64,000 nt of DNA. Origin: Micromonospora solifontis. Its GTDB lineage: Bacteria > Actinomycetota > Actinomycetes > Mycobacteriales > Micromonosporaceae. The stretch's first letter is position 1, and every line of letters starts with the position of its first letter. Below are positions 35,085-43,996 of the stretch, piece by piece. The stretch lies in assembly GCF_003725545.1 (NCBI RefSeq), contig NZ_RJLN01000030.1, positions 1 to 64,000 of the forward strand, given 5' to 3'. The position numbers were made by a program, and so were the translations under genes. Under the pieces are notes generated by a model. It was given only the letters and a program-made list of their open reading frames with translations. It was not told the DNA's origin and searched no databases.

Positions 35085-37169
35085 GTGAACACGGTGCAGC
35101 CGAACGACGTCCACGCCGCCTGGCTGCCGCCGGAGGCGTTCCGCGCCATCGGGTCGCGGCGCACCCTGGTCTGCGGCGAGGGCACGCTCGTCGACACGGT
35201 GCGCGCCGAAGTGGCCCGGGCCTGCGCCCGGTACGGCGGCAGCGTCGACCGGCCCCCGCCGCGACCGGCGTCCGCCGACCGGCCGGCCGCCGGCGCGTCG
35301 TACGACCTGGTGCTCGCGCTGGTCCCGGCCGCGCTCCTGCCGGTGGCCGCCGCGGCGGTCGACGTCGGCTATCGGCGGCGGCACGGGTCCGGCGCGCTCG
35401 GCGAGGAGGGTTTCCTGCTGGCCCGGCACGCCGAGGTCACGGTGGTGCTGGCCGAGGCGCCCGCGGGGCTGCTCTACGGCCTGTTCCACCTGGTCCGGCT
35501 CGGCGAGTCGGCGTTCGGGCTCACCCGCCCGACGGAGCTGCACCGGCCGGCGACGCGGCTACGCATGCTCGACCACTGGGACAACGTCGACGTGCACCCG
35601 GTGATGGGGCAGGTCGAGCGCGGCTACGCGGGCAGGTCGATCTTCTGGCGGGACGGCGCCCGGCGCGCGGACCTGACCCGGGTCGGGCCCTACGGACGGC
35701 TGCTGGCCGCCTGCGGCGTCAACGCGATCGCGGTGAACAACGTGAACGTCCACGCCACGGAGGCACGGCTGCTCACCGACCGGCTCGGTGACGTCGCCGC
35801 GATCGCCGACCTCCTGCGGCCGTACGGGGTCCGGGTGCACCTGTCGGTCAGCTTCGCCGCGCCCGTCACCCTCGGCGGCCTGCCCACCGCGGATCCGCTG
35901 GACGACGGGGTGCGGGCGTGGTGGGCCGAGGCCACCCGGCAGGTGTACGAGACCATCCCCGACTTCGGCGGCTACCTGGTCAAGGCGGACTCCGAGGGGC
36001 AGCCGGGCCCGTTCGGGTACGGGCGCAGCCACGCCGACGGCGCGAACGTCCTGGCCGACGCGCTGGCGCCGTTCGGGGGTGTGGTGCGCTGGCGGGCCTT
36101 CGTCTACAACCACCGGCAGGACTGGCGCGACCGGTCGACCGACCGGGCCCGGGCCGCGTACGACCACTTCACGCCCCTGGACGGGCGGTTCCGGGACAAC
36201 GTGATCCTGCAGGTCAAGCACGGCCCGATCGACTTCCAGCCCCGGGAGCCGGTCTCTCCGGTGCTCGCCGCCATGCCGGACACCCGGCTGGCGGTGGAGT
36301 TCCAGGTGACCCAGGAGTACACCGGCCAGCAGCGGCACGTCTGCTACCTGGCGCCCTGGTGGAGCGAGGTGTTGGGGTACGCGCCGTGGGGCGACGACGG
36401 GCCGACCGTGGCCGACGTGGCGGCCGGCGGTGGGTTGGTCGGGGTCTCCAACGTCGGCGACGACCCGTTCTGGACCGGACACCCGCTGGCGCAGGCGAAC
36501 CTGTACGCCTTCGGTCGGCTGGCCTGGGACCCCCGGCTGGACCCGGTGGCGGTGCTCGACGAGTGGATCGGGCTCACCTTCGCCGGGTCGGCGCCCGACG
36601 CCTCGGGGATCGTCCGCCGGACGCTGCACGGGATCATGGACGACTCCTGGCGCACGTACGAGCGGTACACGGCGCCGCTGGGCGTCGGCTTCATGGTCCG
36701 TCCCGGCGACCACTACGGGCCCGACGTCGACGGCTACGAGTACAGCCCGTGGGGCACCTACCACTTCGCCGACCGGGACGGCGTCGGCGTGGACCGGACC
36801 CGGGCGTCGGGCACGGGGTTCACCGGCCAGTACCCGCAGCCGTGGCGCGACGTGTACGAGTCGGTCGAGCGGTGCCCGGACGAGCTGCTGCTCTTCTTCC
36901 ATCACGTGCCGTACGGGCACCGGCTGCACAGCGGCTCGACGGTGATCCAGCACATCTACGACACGCACTTCGCCGGGGTGGAGCAGGTGACGGCGATGCG
37001 GCGGCGGTGGGAGCAGCTCGCCGGGGTGGTCGACGCGGGGTTGCACGCCCGGGTCCGGGAGCGCCTCGACGAGCAGGTGCGGTGCGCCGAGGAGTGGCGC
37101 GACCAGGTCAACGCCTACTTCTTCCGCAAGTCGGGGGTGCCGGACGCCCGTGGCCGCCGGATCCCCTGA
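35085..37169 (+). CDS. aguA: xylan alpha-1,2-glucuronidase, GH67
   Basis: Releases 4-O-methylglucuronate from short aldouronates, needed to finish glucuronoxylan breakdown. 694 residues, no signal peptide, cytoplasmic. The N-terminal domain precedes the barrel, where RMLDHWDNVDVHPVMGQVERG is followed by LVKADSEGQPGPFGYGRSHADG; Glu304 is the likely acid. RWRAFVYNHRQDWRDRSTDR and VEFQVTQEYTGQQRH carry the other catalytic carboxylates. The C-terminal helical domain has GDHYGPDVDGYEYSPWGTYH. GTG 35085 follows GGGAGG by four bases. Last gene of the operon; followed by a convergent hairpin with the GH3 gene. Confidence 0.95.
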   Translation: MNTVQPNDVHAAWLPPEAFRAIGSRRTLVCGEGTLVDTVRAEVARACARYGGSVDRPPPRPASADRPAAGASYDLVLALVPAALLPVAAAAVDVGYRRRHGSGALGEEGFLLARHAEVTVVLAEAPAGLLYGLFHLVRLGESAFGLTRPTELHRPATRLRMLDHWDNVDVHPVMGQVERGYAGRSIFWRDGARRADLTRVGPYGRLLAACGVNAIAVNNVNVHATEARLLTDRLGDVAAIADLLRPYGVRVHLSVSFAAPVTLGGLPTADPLDDGVRAWWAEATRQVYETIPDFGGYLVKADSEGQPGPFGYGRSHADGANVLADALAPFGGVVRWRAFVYNHRQDWRDRSTDRARAAYDHFTPLDGRFRDNVILQVKHGPIDFQPREPVSPVLAAMPDTRLAVEFQVTQEYTGQQRHVCYLAPWWSEVLGYAPWGDDGPTVADVAAGGGLVGVSNVGDDPFWTGHPLAQANLYAFGRLAWDPRLDPVAVLDEWIGLTFAGSAPDASGIVRRTLHGIMDDSWRTYERYTAPLGVGFMVRPGDHYGPDVDGYEYSPWGTYHFADRDGVGVDRTRASGTGFTGQYPQPWRDVYESVERCPDELLLFFHHVPYGHRLHSGSTVIQHIYDTHFAGVEQVTAMRRRWEQLAGVVDAGLHARVRERLDEQVRCAEEWRDQVNAYFFRKSGVPDARGRRIP

Positions 37170-37206
37170 CGCCCGGGCCCTGCCCCGCCCCGGCCGTCGA
37201 CGGCGC

Positions 37207-37248
37207 CTCGCGGCATCCCGGGGTGTCCCCCGTGCGGGATGCCGCGAG
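37207..37248. terminator. convergent hairpin terminator between GH67 and GH3 genes
   Basis: Perfect 14-bp stem CTCGCGGCATCCCG (37207-37220) and CGGGATGCCGCGAG (37235-37248) with a 14-base loop, lying between two converging operons (stops at 37169 and 37313). It can serve both directions. Confidence 0.65.
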
Positions 37249-37312
37249 CTGCGGCTTGTCGGGCGGGCCGCGGTCCGCCGATCGTCCCCGTCGGGACGAC
37301 CGGCGGGCGACC

Positions 37313-39637
37313 TCAGCGGATCTCGGTGGTGGTCCAGCGCGGGGAGGCGTTGGTGACCGGGACGGTGTCACCGACCAGTGTGGTCACCGCCTGCGTGTCC
37401 CGCCGCGCGCTCGTGCCGACCCAGAGTTCGACGTCGCCGGGCTCCACGACCCGGGTGAGCGTGCGGTCGGAGAAGGCCAGCCGGGTGGTGGGGACCGTCA
37501 GCTCGACCGTGACGGACCGGCCCGGTTCGAGGTGGACCCGCCGGTATCCGAGCAGCTGCGCCACCGGCCGGGTCACCGAGGCCACCGGGTCGCGGCCGTA
37601 GAGCTGGACCACGTCGTCGCCGGCGACGGCGCCGGTGTTCGTCACGCGCACGGTCACGCGCAGCGCCCCGTCGGTCGGCACGGTGGCGGGCACCGTGAGG
37701 TCGGCGTACGCGAACGTCGTGTAGGACAGTCCGTGCCCGAACGGCGCCACCGGCGTCGCCGGCAGGTTGGTCACCTCGCTGCCCGCGCCGAGGGTGGGGT
37801 GCAGGTAGGAGTACGGCTGCGCGCCGGCCGGCCCGGGCAGGGTGACCGGCAGCCTGCCCGACGGGTTGACCCGCCCGGAGAGCACTCCCGCGATCGCCCC
37901 CGCGCCCTCCTCGCCGGGAAAGAACGCCTGCACCACCGCCGCGCAGCGCGCCAGCGCCCAGCCGACCGCGTACGGCCGGCCGGTGACCAGCACGAGGACG
38001 ACCGGCGTACCCGTCGCCAGCACCGCCTCGACGAGTTCGCGCTGGACGCCGGGCAGCTCCAGGTCGTCCCGGTCGCAGCCCTCGCCGACGGTGCCCCGCC
38101 CGAAGAGGCCGGCGTGGTCGCCGACGACCAGGACGGCGACCTCCGCGGCGGCCGCCGTGGCGACGGCCTCGGCGAAGCCGGACCGGTCGTCGGTGTCCAC
38201 GTCGCAGCCGCGCGCCGAGGTGACGAGATCGGCCCCGAACTCGACCCGCAGCGCGTCGAGCACCGTCGGCACCTCGATGCCGGCCTCGACGCCCGGATGC
38301 TGGACGAGCACGTGGTTGAGGAACGAGTAGCACCCGAAGAGCGCGCCCTGCCGGTCGGCGTTCGGGCCGATGACCGCCACCCGTCGTCCCGCCGCCAGCG
38401 GCAGCGCGTCCCGGTTGGCGACCAGGACGATCGACTCCTCGGCGAGCCGGCGGGCGATCGACCGGTGCTCCGGCGAGTCGAGGTCGACCTCCTGGGGCGG
38501 CTCGTCGGTGAAGGTCGCGTCGAGCAGGCCGAGGTCCCGCTTCTGCCGCAGTACCCGCAGCACCGCCCGGTCGATGAGCGCCTCGTCGAGCTTGCCCGCC
38601 CGCACGGTGTCCCGCAGGGTCAGGTAGGCGTCGCCGGTCGGAAGCTCGACGTCGACCCCGGCGGTCAGCGCCTGCCCGGCCGCCTCGGCGTGGTCGGCCG
38701 CCACGTGGTGCAGCAGGTTGAGGAAGGCGACCCCGTAGTAGTCGGCCACGACGGTGCCGTCGAAGCCCCACCGGTCGCGCAGCACGCCGGTCAGCATCGT
38801 CGGGTCGGCGGCGACGGGCACCCCGTCGACCTCGGCGTACGAGTGCATGACGCAGCGCGCGTCGCCGTCGAGGATCGCCATCTCGAACGGGATGAGCAGC
38901 ACGTCGGCCAGCTCCCGGGGGCCGGCGTGCACCGGACCGAAGTTGCGCCCGGCGCGCGAGGCGGAGTAGCCGGCGAAGTGCTTCAGGGTGGCGTGCACCC
39001 CCTGCGACTGCAGGCCGCGCACGTACGACGTGCCGACGGTGCCGACCAGGTACGGGTCCTCGGAGATGCACTCGTCGACCCGGCCCCAGCGCGGGTCGCG
39101 GATCACGTCGAGCACCGGCGAGAGCCCCTGGTGGATGCCCAGGGCCCGCATCGAGGCCCCGATCGCCGCGGCCATCTCGGTGACCAGCTCGGGGTCGAAC
39201 GCGGCACCCCAGGCCAGCGGGGTGGGGAAAGTGGCCGCCTTCCATGCCGACAGCCCGGTGAGGCACTCCTCGTGGACGATCGCCGGGATGCCGAGCCGGG
39301 TGCCCGTGACCAGGTCCCGCTGGAACTTCCACAGCCAGGACGCCCGCGCCGCCACGTCCACGGGGCGGGTGCCGTAGGCCCGGGTGAGGTGGCCGAGGCC
39401 GTGCCGGGAGAAGTCCTCGAGCTTGACGGCGTCGCCGAACTCCCCCTGCAGTGGTGCGACCGCCTCGCCGTCCTCCTTCTCCCAGAAGCCGACGAGCTGC
39501 GCGATCTTCTCCTCGATCGTCATCCGGCCGAGCAGCTCGCGTACGCGTGCCTCGCCGTCGTGTCCGTCCGGTCGGTCGTGGTCCGGACCTGCCTGAGCCG
39601 GTACCGGCCCGCCCACCGCCGCGTGGACCTCAGTCAT
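37313..39637 (-). CDS. bxlA: beta-xylosidase/glucosidase, GH3
   Basis: Hydrolyses xylobiose imported by the BxlEFG system. 774 residues. The first barrel domain carries LSPVLDVIRDPRWGR, LKHFAGYS and the nucleophile Asp in GTVVADYYGVAFLN; the second domain has NADRQGALFGCYSF and AEVAVLVVGDHAGL; a C-terminal fibronectin III-like domain follows (VTVRVTNTGAVAGDDVVQLY). This three-domain layout is that of BxlA/XylA-type GH3 enzymes. No signal peptide. ATG 39637 has AAAGG six bases upstream. It is the last gene of the bxlE-bxlF-bxlG-bxlA set, the same order as in Streptomyces, 39 bases after the second permease. Confidence 0.93.
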   Translation of the reverse strand: MTEVHAAVGGPVPAQAGPDHDRPDGHDGEARVRELLGRMTIEEKIAQLVGFWEKEDGEAVAPLQGEFGDAVKLEDFSRHGLGHLTRAYGTRPVDVAARASWLWKFQRDLVTGTRLGIPAIVHEECLTGLSAWKAATFPTPLAWGAAFDPELVTEMAAAIGASMRALGIHQGLSPVLDVIRDPRWGRVDECISEDPYLVGTVGTSYVRGLQSQGVHATLKHFAGYSASRAGRNFGPVHAGPRELADVLLIPFEMAILDGDARCVMHSYAEVDGVPVAADPTMLTGVLRDRWGFDGTVVADYYGVAFLNLLHHVAADHAEAAGQALTAGVDVELPTGDAYLTLRDTVRAGKLDEALIDRAVLRVLRQKRDLGLLDATFTDEPPQEVDLDSPEHRSIARRLAEESIVLVANRDALPLAAGRRVAVIGPNADRQGALFGCYSFLNHVLVQHPGVEAGIEVPTVLDALRVEFGADLVTSARGCDVDTDDRSGFAEAVATAAAAEVAVLVVGDHAGLFGRGTVGEGCDRDDLELPGVQRELVEAVLATGTPVVLVLVTGRPYAVGWALARCAAVVQAFFPGEEGAGAIAGVLSGRVNPSGRLPVTLPGPAGAQPYSYLHPTLGAGSEVTNLPATPVAPFGHGLSYTTFAYADLTVPATVPTDGALRVTVRVTNTGAVAGDDVVQLYGRDPVASVTRPVAQLLGYRRVHLEPGRSVTVELTVPTTRLAFSDRTLTRVVEPGDVELWVGTSARRDTQAVTTLVGDTVPVTNASPRWTTTEIR

Positions 39638-39676
39638 GCTGTGCCTTTCATCTGGTTGTGCTCGTTGCGCTGCCGC

Positions 39677-40537
39677 TCAGCCCTTGACCGCACCCTGCAG
39701 GCCGCCGACGATCTGCTTCTCCGCGAGCGTGAAGAAGAGCAGGGCCGGCAGCATCGCCAGTGAGGTGAAGGCGAGGACGCCCGCGGTGTCGGTGGAGTAC
39801 TGGCTCGAGAAGCTCTGCACCCCGAGCGGCAGGGTGTGCAGGTTGACGTCGCCGAGGACGAGCAGCGGCAGCAGGAACGCGTTCCAGCTGGCCACGAACG
39901 CGAGCACGCCGACGGTGACCAGCGCGGGCCGCGACAGGGGCAGCGCGATGCGCCAGAGGAAGCCGAGCCGGCCCGCGCCGTCGATCGCGGCCGCGTCCTC
40001 CAACTCGCGAGGGATGGCGGACAGGAACGGCCGCAGGATCACGATCGTCAGCGGCAACTGGAAGGCGACCTGCGGGAGGATCACGGCGTAGTAGGAGTTG
40101 ATCAGGCTCAGGTCGCGCAGCATCAGGTAGAGCGGCAGGATCGCCGCACCGGCCGGGAAGAGCAGGCCGACGGTGAAGAAGGTGTAGAGCGCCTCACGCC
40201 CCCGGAAGGTGTAGCGGGCCAGCACGAACGCGGCGGCCATCCCGAGCACCACGACGCCGAGGGTGGTGCCGAGGGCGATCACTCCACTGTTGAACGCCTG
40301 CTGCCAGAAGTTGCTCCGGCTCAGCACCCGGGCGTAGTTGTCCCAGACCCACGGATCGGGCAGGCCGCCGGGATCCGCGACGATCTGGGGAGTGGTCCGG
40401 AAGCCGCCGATGATCACGTAGAGGATCGGGGCGATCGAGACGGCCGCGATGGCGAGCGCCAGCGCGTAGGTGAGCGGGGTGCCCCAGGTCGCCGGACGGC
40501 GCCCGGTGGACGGGGAGAGGACGGGGTTGGTGGCCAC
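39677..40537 (-). CDS. bxlG: ABC transporter permease, BxlG type
   Basis: MalG-like membrane subunit of the predicted xylobiose importer. 286 residues with six membrane segments (LTYALALAIAAVSIAPILYV first) and the EAA loop RELEDAAAIDGAGRLGFLWR then IALPLSRPALVT. It ends EKQIVGGLQGAVKG as is usual for this family. GTG 40537 starts two bases after the stop of the partner permease, with GAGGG about ten bases upstream. Requires an ATPase not encoded here. Confidence 0.92.
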   Translation of the reverse strand: MATNPVLSPSTGRRPATWGTPLTYALALAIAAVSIAPILYVIIGGFRTTPQIVADPGGLPDPWVWDNYARVLSRSNFWQQAFNSGVIALGTTLGVVVLGMAAAFVLARYTFRGREALYTFFTVGLLFPAGAAILPLYLMLRDLSLINSYYAVILPQVAFQLPLTIVILRPFLSAIPRELEDAAAIDGAGRLGFLWRIALPLSRPALVTVGVLAFVASWNAFLLPLLVLGDVNLHTLPLGVQSFSSQYSTDTAGVLAFTSLAMLPALLFFTLAEKQIVGGLQGAVKG

Positions 40538-40539
40538 GA

Positions 40540-41538
40540 TCAGTTCGCCCTCCGGGTGATGGCGCCCTCGATGTCCCGGCGCAGGATGAAGCGCTGGAAC
40601 AGCAGCGCCGCGACGAACGAGATGACGAAGAGGATGACGGCCACCGCGTTGCCGTAGCCCCACAGCCGGGCGAAGAACCCGTTGTCCACCATGTAGGTCG
40701 CCATGGTGCCCGATGCCCCGAGCGAGCGCACCGCGGGCACCGAGGTCACCCAGATCACGTCGAAGACCTGCAGCGAGCCGATCATCGACAGGAACGCCCA
40801 GATCCGGATGGTCGGGCCGAGCAGCGGGAGGGTGACGTGCCGCTGGGTCTGCCACCAGCTCGCGCCGTCGATGGCGGCGGCCTCGGTCAGCTCGTGCGGC
40901 ACGTTGGACAACCCGGCGAGCAGGAGGATGATGGCGAAGCCGACGTACTTCCAGGTGAGGACGAACAGCAGGGTCCAGATGACGACGTCCAGGTCCGCGA
41001 GCCAGGCCTGGACCAGGCCGCCGAGCCCCAGGGACTTCAGCAGCGCGTCGAAGGTGCCGTTCTCGACCAGGATCAGCTTCCACATGATGCCGACGGTGAC
41101 CTCGGCGAGCACGTAGGGCACGAACACCAGCAGGCGGAACACGGCGCGCCCGCGGAAGCGGCGGTTGAGCAGCAGGGCGATGCCAAGGGCGACGGGGCCC
41201 TGGATCAACAGCGACCCGAACACGATGATCGCGTTGTTGCGCAGCGCGTCGAGGAAGATCGGGTCCTGGAAGGCCAGGGTGTAGTTCCTCAGGCCGACGT
41301 AGTCGGTGGGCGGCCCGACGCCGCGCCAGCGATAGAGGCTGTAGTAGACCGCGAAGCCCATGGGCACCAGCACGAACATCACGTACACGACGATCGCCGG
41401 CGTGGTGAGCCCGACGATCTCGTACCACTTGCGGCGGGTCTCGGCCCGCCGGGAGGATGGGCGCCCGGCGGGCCGGTGACCCGCCGGCGGCGTCGAGACG
41501 CCGCCGGCGGGGAACCGGGTCTGGTCGGTGGAGGTCAC
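40540..41538 (-). CDS. bxlF: ABC transporter permease, BxlF type
   Basis: MalF-like membrane subunit. 332 residues: a cytoplasmic head rich in Pro/Arg followed by six membrane segments (IVGLTTPAIVVYVMFVLVPM first). The EAA loop is HELTEAAAIDGASWWQTQRH and then VTLPLLGPTIRIW. GTG 41538 overlaps the binding-protein stop as GTGA, so the two are translationally coupled. Forms the channel together with the BxlG-type protein. Confidence 0.92.
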   Translation of the reverse strand: MTSTDQTRFPAGGVSTPPAGHRPAGRPSSRRAETRRKWYEIVGLTTPAIVVYVMFVLVPMGFAVYYSLYRWRGVGPPTDYVGLRNYTLAFQDPIFLDALRNNAIIVFGSLLIQGPVALGIALLLNRRFRGRAVFRLLVFVPYVLAEVTVGIMWKLILVENGTFDALLKSLGLGGLVQAWLADLDVVIWTLLFVLTWKYVGFAIILLLAGLSNVPHELTEAAAIDGASWWQTQRHVTLPLLGPTIRIWAFLSMIGSLQVFDVIWVTSVPAVRSLGASGTMATYMVDNGFFARLWGYGNAVAVILFVISFVAALLFQRFILRRDIEGAITRRAN

Positions 41539-42845
41539 TTGCTCGCGGCTGCCTTCATCCGCTCGACGACCTGCTCGGGCGTGCCCTTGCCCGAGAAGAT
41601 GCCGACGATCCCGTCGTTCATCGCGGTGCCGATGGTGCTGCCGTAGGCGGTGTCCAGCCAGAGTTGCACGTAACTGGCCTGAGACGTGGCCTCCAGGATG
41701 GACTTCAGGGCCGGGTCCTTGATGCCGGCCTCCGCGCCCTTCGCCACGGGCAGGCCGGTGCCGGTCTCGGCGTAGCCCTTCTGCACCTCGGGGCTGGCGA
41801 TGTACTTGAGGAACTCGACGCACTCGGCCGGGGCGTTCTTGGCACAGGCGAACCCGTCACCGCCGCCGAGGGCGGCCTTGGGGTCACCGGCGGAACCGGA
41901 GATCGCCGGCACCGGGAACCAGCCGAGGAACTTGGCGAGCTTCGCCTTGTCCGTGGCGACGGTGTCCAGCGTGCCGCGGTTCCAGTCGCCCATCAGCTCC
42001 ATCGCGGCCTTGCCGTTGGCGAGCAGGCCGTTGGCGCTGGTCGGGTCGTTCTGGCCCGGCGTGGCGATGAAGTTGTTCTGGAACGGCTTGGTGTCGATGA
42101 AGGCCTTCAGGTCCTGGCCGGCCTTCACGAAGCACGGGTCGTCGAAGACCTTGTCGGTGGTCGCCTTCTTCAGGGTGTCGACCGAGCAGTCGCGCAGCGC
42201 GAAGTTGTACCACCAGTGCGCGGCGGGCCACTTGTCACCGGCGCCCACGGCGATCGGGATGACGTTGATGGCCTTGAGCTTGGTGACGGCGGCGTTGAGC
42301 TCTTCGAAGGTGGCCGGCGGCGCGGTGATGCCCGCCTGGGCGAACATGTCCTTGTTGTACCAGATGCCCTCGATGCCCATCCGGAACGGCAGGCCGTACT
42401 GCTTGCCGTCCACCTGCCAGATCTCGGCCGCGCTGCCGATGTTGGCGACCTCGGTCTTGACCTGGTCGGTGATGTCCTTGAGGTAGTCGGCCTCGACCTG
42501 ATCGCGCAGCTCGCCACCACCCCAGGTCATGAAGATGTCCGGCGGGTCGTTGCTCAGCAGCGCGGCGGGGATCCGGGTGCGCTGGAGCTGGTTGGTCTCG
42601 ATCGCCTCGATCTCGATCTTGACGGTCGGGTGGGCGGTGGAGAAGTCCTTGGCGACCTTCTCCCAGTAGGTCTTGCCGGGCCCGTCCTGGTTGGCGTTGT
42701 GCCACCAGGTGAGGGTCACCGGGTTCTTGTACAGCTCGCTCTGGGGGGAAGCCTCGTCGTCGCCGCCGCTGTTGCACCCAGCGACAACGAGAGCACTTGT
42801 CATAAGCAGTGCCAGGGCGGCACCTGCACGGCGCTTCGTCGCCAT
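41535..42845 (-). CDS. bxlE: sugar-binding lipoprotein, BxlE type
   Basis: Extracellular solute-binding protein presumed to bind xylobiose. 436 residues. The signal MATKRRAGAALALLMTSALV ends in the lipobox VAGC (Cys24). Mature features typical of MalE-class proteins: VTLTWWHNANQDGPGKTYWE, IPAALLSNDPPDIFMTWGGG and YGLPFRMGIEGIWYNKDMF, then a C-terminal lobe with GDWNRGTLD. First gene of bxlEFGA. A promoter (TTGACA at 42919-42914) and a LacI-type operator lie upstream, shared with the divergent regulator gene. Other small xylo-oligosaccharides or cellobiose remain possible ligands. Confidence 0.92.
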   Translation of the reverse strand: MATKRRAGAALALLMTSALVVAGCNSGGDDEASPQSELYKNPVTLTWWHNANQDGPGKTYWEKVAKDFSTAHPTVKIEIEAIETNQLQRTRIPAALLSNDPPDIFMTWGGGELRDQVEADYLKDITDQVKTEVANIGSAAEIWQVDGKQYGLPFRMGIEGIWYNKDMFAQAGITAPPATFEELNAAVTKLKAINVIPIAVGAGDKWPAAHWWYNFALRDCSVDTLKKATTDKVFDDPCFVKAGQDLKAFIDTKPFQNNFIATPGQNDPTSANGLLANGKAAMELMGDWNRGTLDTVATDKAKLAKFLGWFPVPAISGSAGDPKAALGGGDGFACAKNAPAECVEFLKYIASPEVQKGYAETGTGLPVAKGAEAGIKDPALKSILEATSQASYVQLWLDTAYGSTIGTAMNDGIVGIFSGKGTPEQVVERMKAAASK

Positions 42846-42891
42846 AGATTTCTCCTCGACTAGTCAGTCGCGGTACTCGGCCTGCGGGGGA

Positions 42892-42919
42892 GTTTTACAG
42901 CCACGTAACTTGGTGTCAA
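42892..42919 (-). promoter_or_regulatory. bxlE promoter
   Basis: On the minus strand TTGACA (42919-42914) and TAAAAC (42897-42892) are 16 bases apart, 47 bases before the bxlE-type start. The operator at 42927-42940 abuts the -35 side. Confidence 0.6.
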
Positions 42920-42926
42920 TCGGTAT

Positions 42927-42940
42927 CGATAACGTTTTCG
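42927..42940. promoter_or_regulatory. LacI-type operator between bxlE and bxlR
   Basis: CGATAACGTTTTCG is a palindrome with one mismatch and the central CG step typical of LacI-family sites. It lies between the divergent promoters of bxlE and the LacI gene at 42986, and differs from the CGAAAnTTTCG palindromes of the other xylan genes. Confidence 0.6.
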
Positions 42941-42972
42941 AATCGCTCGTGACGGGGGCCGCGCGGCGGCTC

Positions 42973-42978
42973 TATCAT
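42973..42978 (+). promoter_or_regulatory. -10 element of the bxlR-type gene
   Basis: TATCAT ends eight bases before GTG 42986, with a weak -35-like GTGACG at 42949-42954. Transcription would begin essentially at the start codon, so the message is probably leaderless. Confidence 0.45.
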
Positions 42979-42985
42979 CGTCTGC

Positions 42986-43990
42986 GTGGTGTTCCCGGAG
43001 CGCGTCAAGATGTCGGATGTGGCACGTACCGCCGGCGTCTCGGTCGCCACGGTATCGAAGGTAGTCAATGGGCGGTACGGCGTCGCCCAGGCGACCGTCG
43101 AGCGCGTCCAGCAGGTCATCCACGAGTTGGGCTACGAGGCGAGCCTGGGGGCGCAGAGCCTGCGCAGCCACCGCACGAACGTGCTGGGGATCCTGGTCGC
43201 CGAGTTCGAGCCGTTCTCGACCGAGCTGCTCAAGGGGGCGTCCCGGGAGGTGGCCGGCAGCGGATACCAGCTGCTGGCGTACTCCAGCGGCGACGGCGAG
43301 GGCGCCGCCATAGGGTGGGAACGGCGCTCGCTGGCCCGGCTGTCCGGCACCCTCATCGACGGCGCCGTGATCGTCACGCCGACCGTGGTCGAGACCAAGC
43401 ACGGCTTCCACGTCGTGGCGGTCGACCCCCACACCGGCCCGTCCGGCCTGCCCACCGTCGACTCGGACAACTTCGCCGGCGCCGTGCTGGCGACCAACTA
43501 CCTGCTGTCCCTCGGTCACCGGCGGATCGGGCACATCAGCGGACGCGCCGACCTGGAGTCGGCCCGGCTGCGCGAGGCCGGCTTCCGCAAGGCGATGGCC
43601 GACGCCGGTGTGCCGGTGGACGAGCGGCTCGTCCGCGTCGGCGGGTTCCGGGTCGAGAGCGCCGCCGGCACCGCCGCGGAACTGCTGGCACTCCCCGACC
43701 GGCCGACCGCGATCTTCGCCGGAAACGACCTCTCGGCGATCTCCACGATGGACGTCGCCCGCGGTATGGGCCTCACCGTGCCGGACGACCTGTCGGTGAT
43801 CGGCTTCGACAACGTCCCGGAGTCCGCGCTGGTCGACCCGCCGCTGACGACCATCAGGCAGCCGATCCAACGCATGGGCGCCGAGGCGCTGCGCCTGCTC
43901 ATCGACCTGATCGGCGGCGTCGAAGGCAACACGCACATCCGGCTCCCCACCGAGTTGGTCATCCGTTCGTCCTGTCGCCCCCATCGCTGA
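42986..43990 (+). CDS. bxlR: LacI-family repressor of the bxlEFGA operon
   Basis: 334 residues. The helix-turn-helix is VKMSDVARTAGVSVATVSKV with hinge VNGRYGVAQATVERV, followed by a periplasmic-binding-protein-like ligand domain (NVLGILVAEFEPFSTELLKG) and the C-terminal DDLSVIGFDNVPESALVDPP. GTG 42986 is preferred because the HTH lacks its first residues if ATG 43010 is used. It is divergent from bxlE with a LacI operator between them, as for BxlR in Streptomyces, and probably derepresses the operon when xylobiose is present. It converges with the second LacI gene, only six bases apart. Confidence 0.88.
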   Translation: MVFPERVKMSDVARTAGVSVATVSKVVNGRYGVAQATVERVQQVIHELGYEASLGAQSLRSHRTNVLGILVAEFEPFSTELLKGASREVAGSGYQLLAYSSGDGEGAAIGWERRSLARLSGTLIDGAVIVTPTVVETKHGFHVVAVDPHTGPSGLPTVDSDNFAGAVLATNYLLSLGHRRIGHISGRADLESARLREAGFRKAMADAGVPVDERLVRVGGFRVESAAGTAAELLALPDRPTAIFAGNDLSAISTMDVARGMGLTVPDDLSVIGFDNVPESALVDPPLTTIRQPIQRMGAEALRLLIDLIGGVEGNTHIRLPTELVIRSSCRPHR

Positions 43991-43996
43991 CCCGCC

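Noticed and set aside
35918-39763. 1,281-residue plus-strand ORF
   Set aside because: Out-of-frame over GH67 and antisense to GH3; low-complexity translation.
42853-42860. CTCGACTAGTCAG near the bxlE start as a regulatory palindrome
   Set aside because: Short and imperfect; the CGATAACGTTTTCG site nearby is a much better operator.
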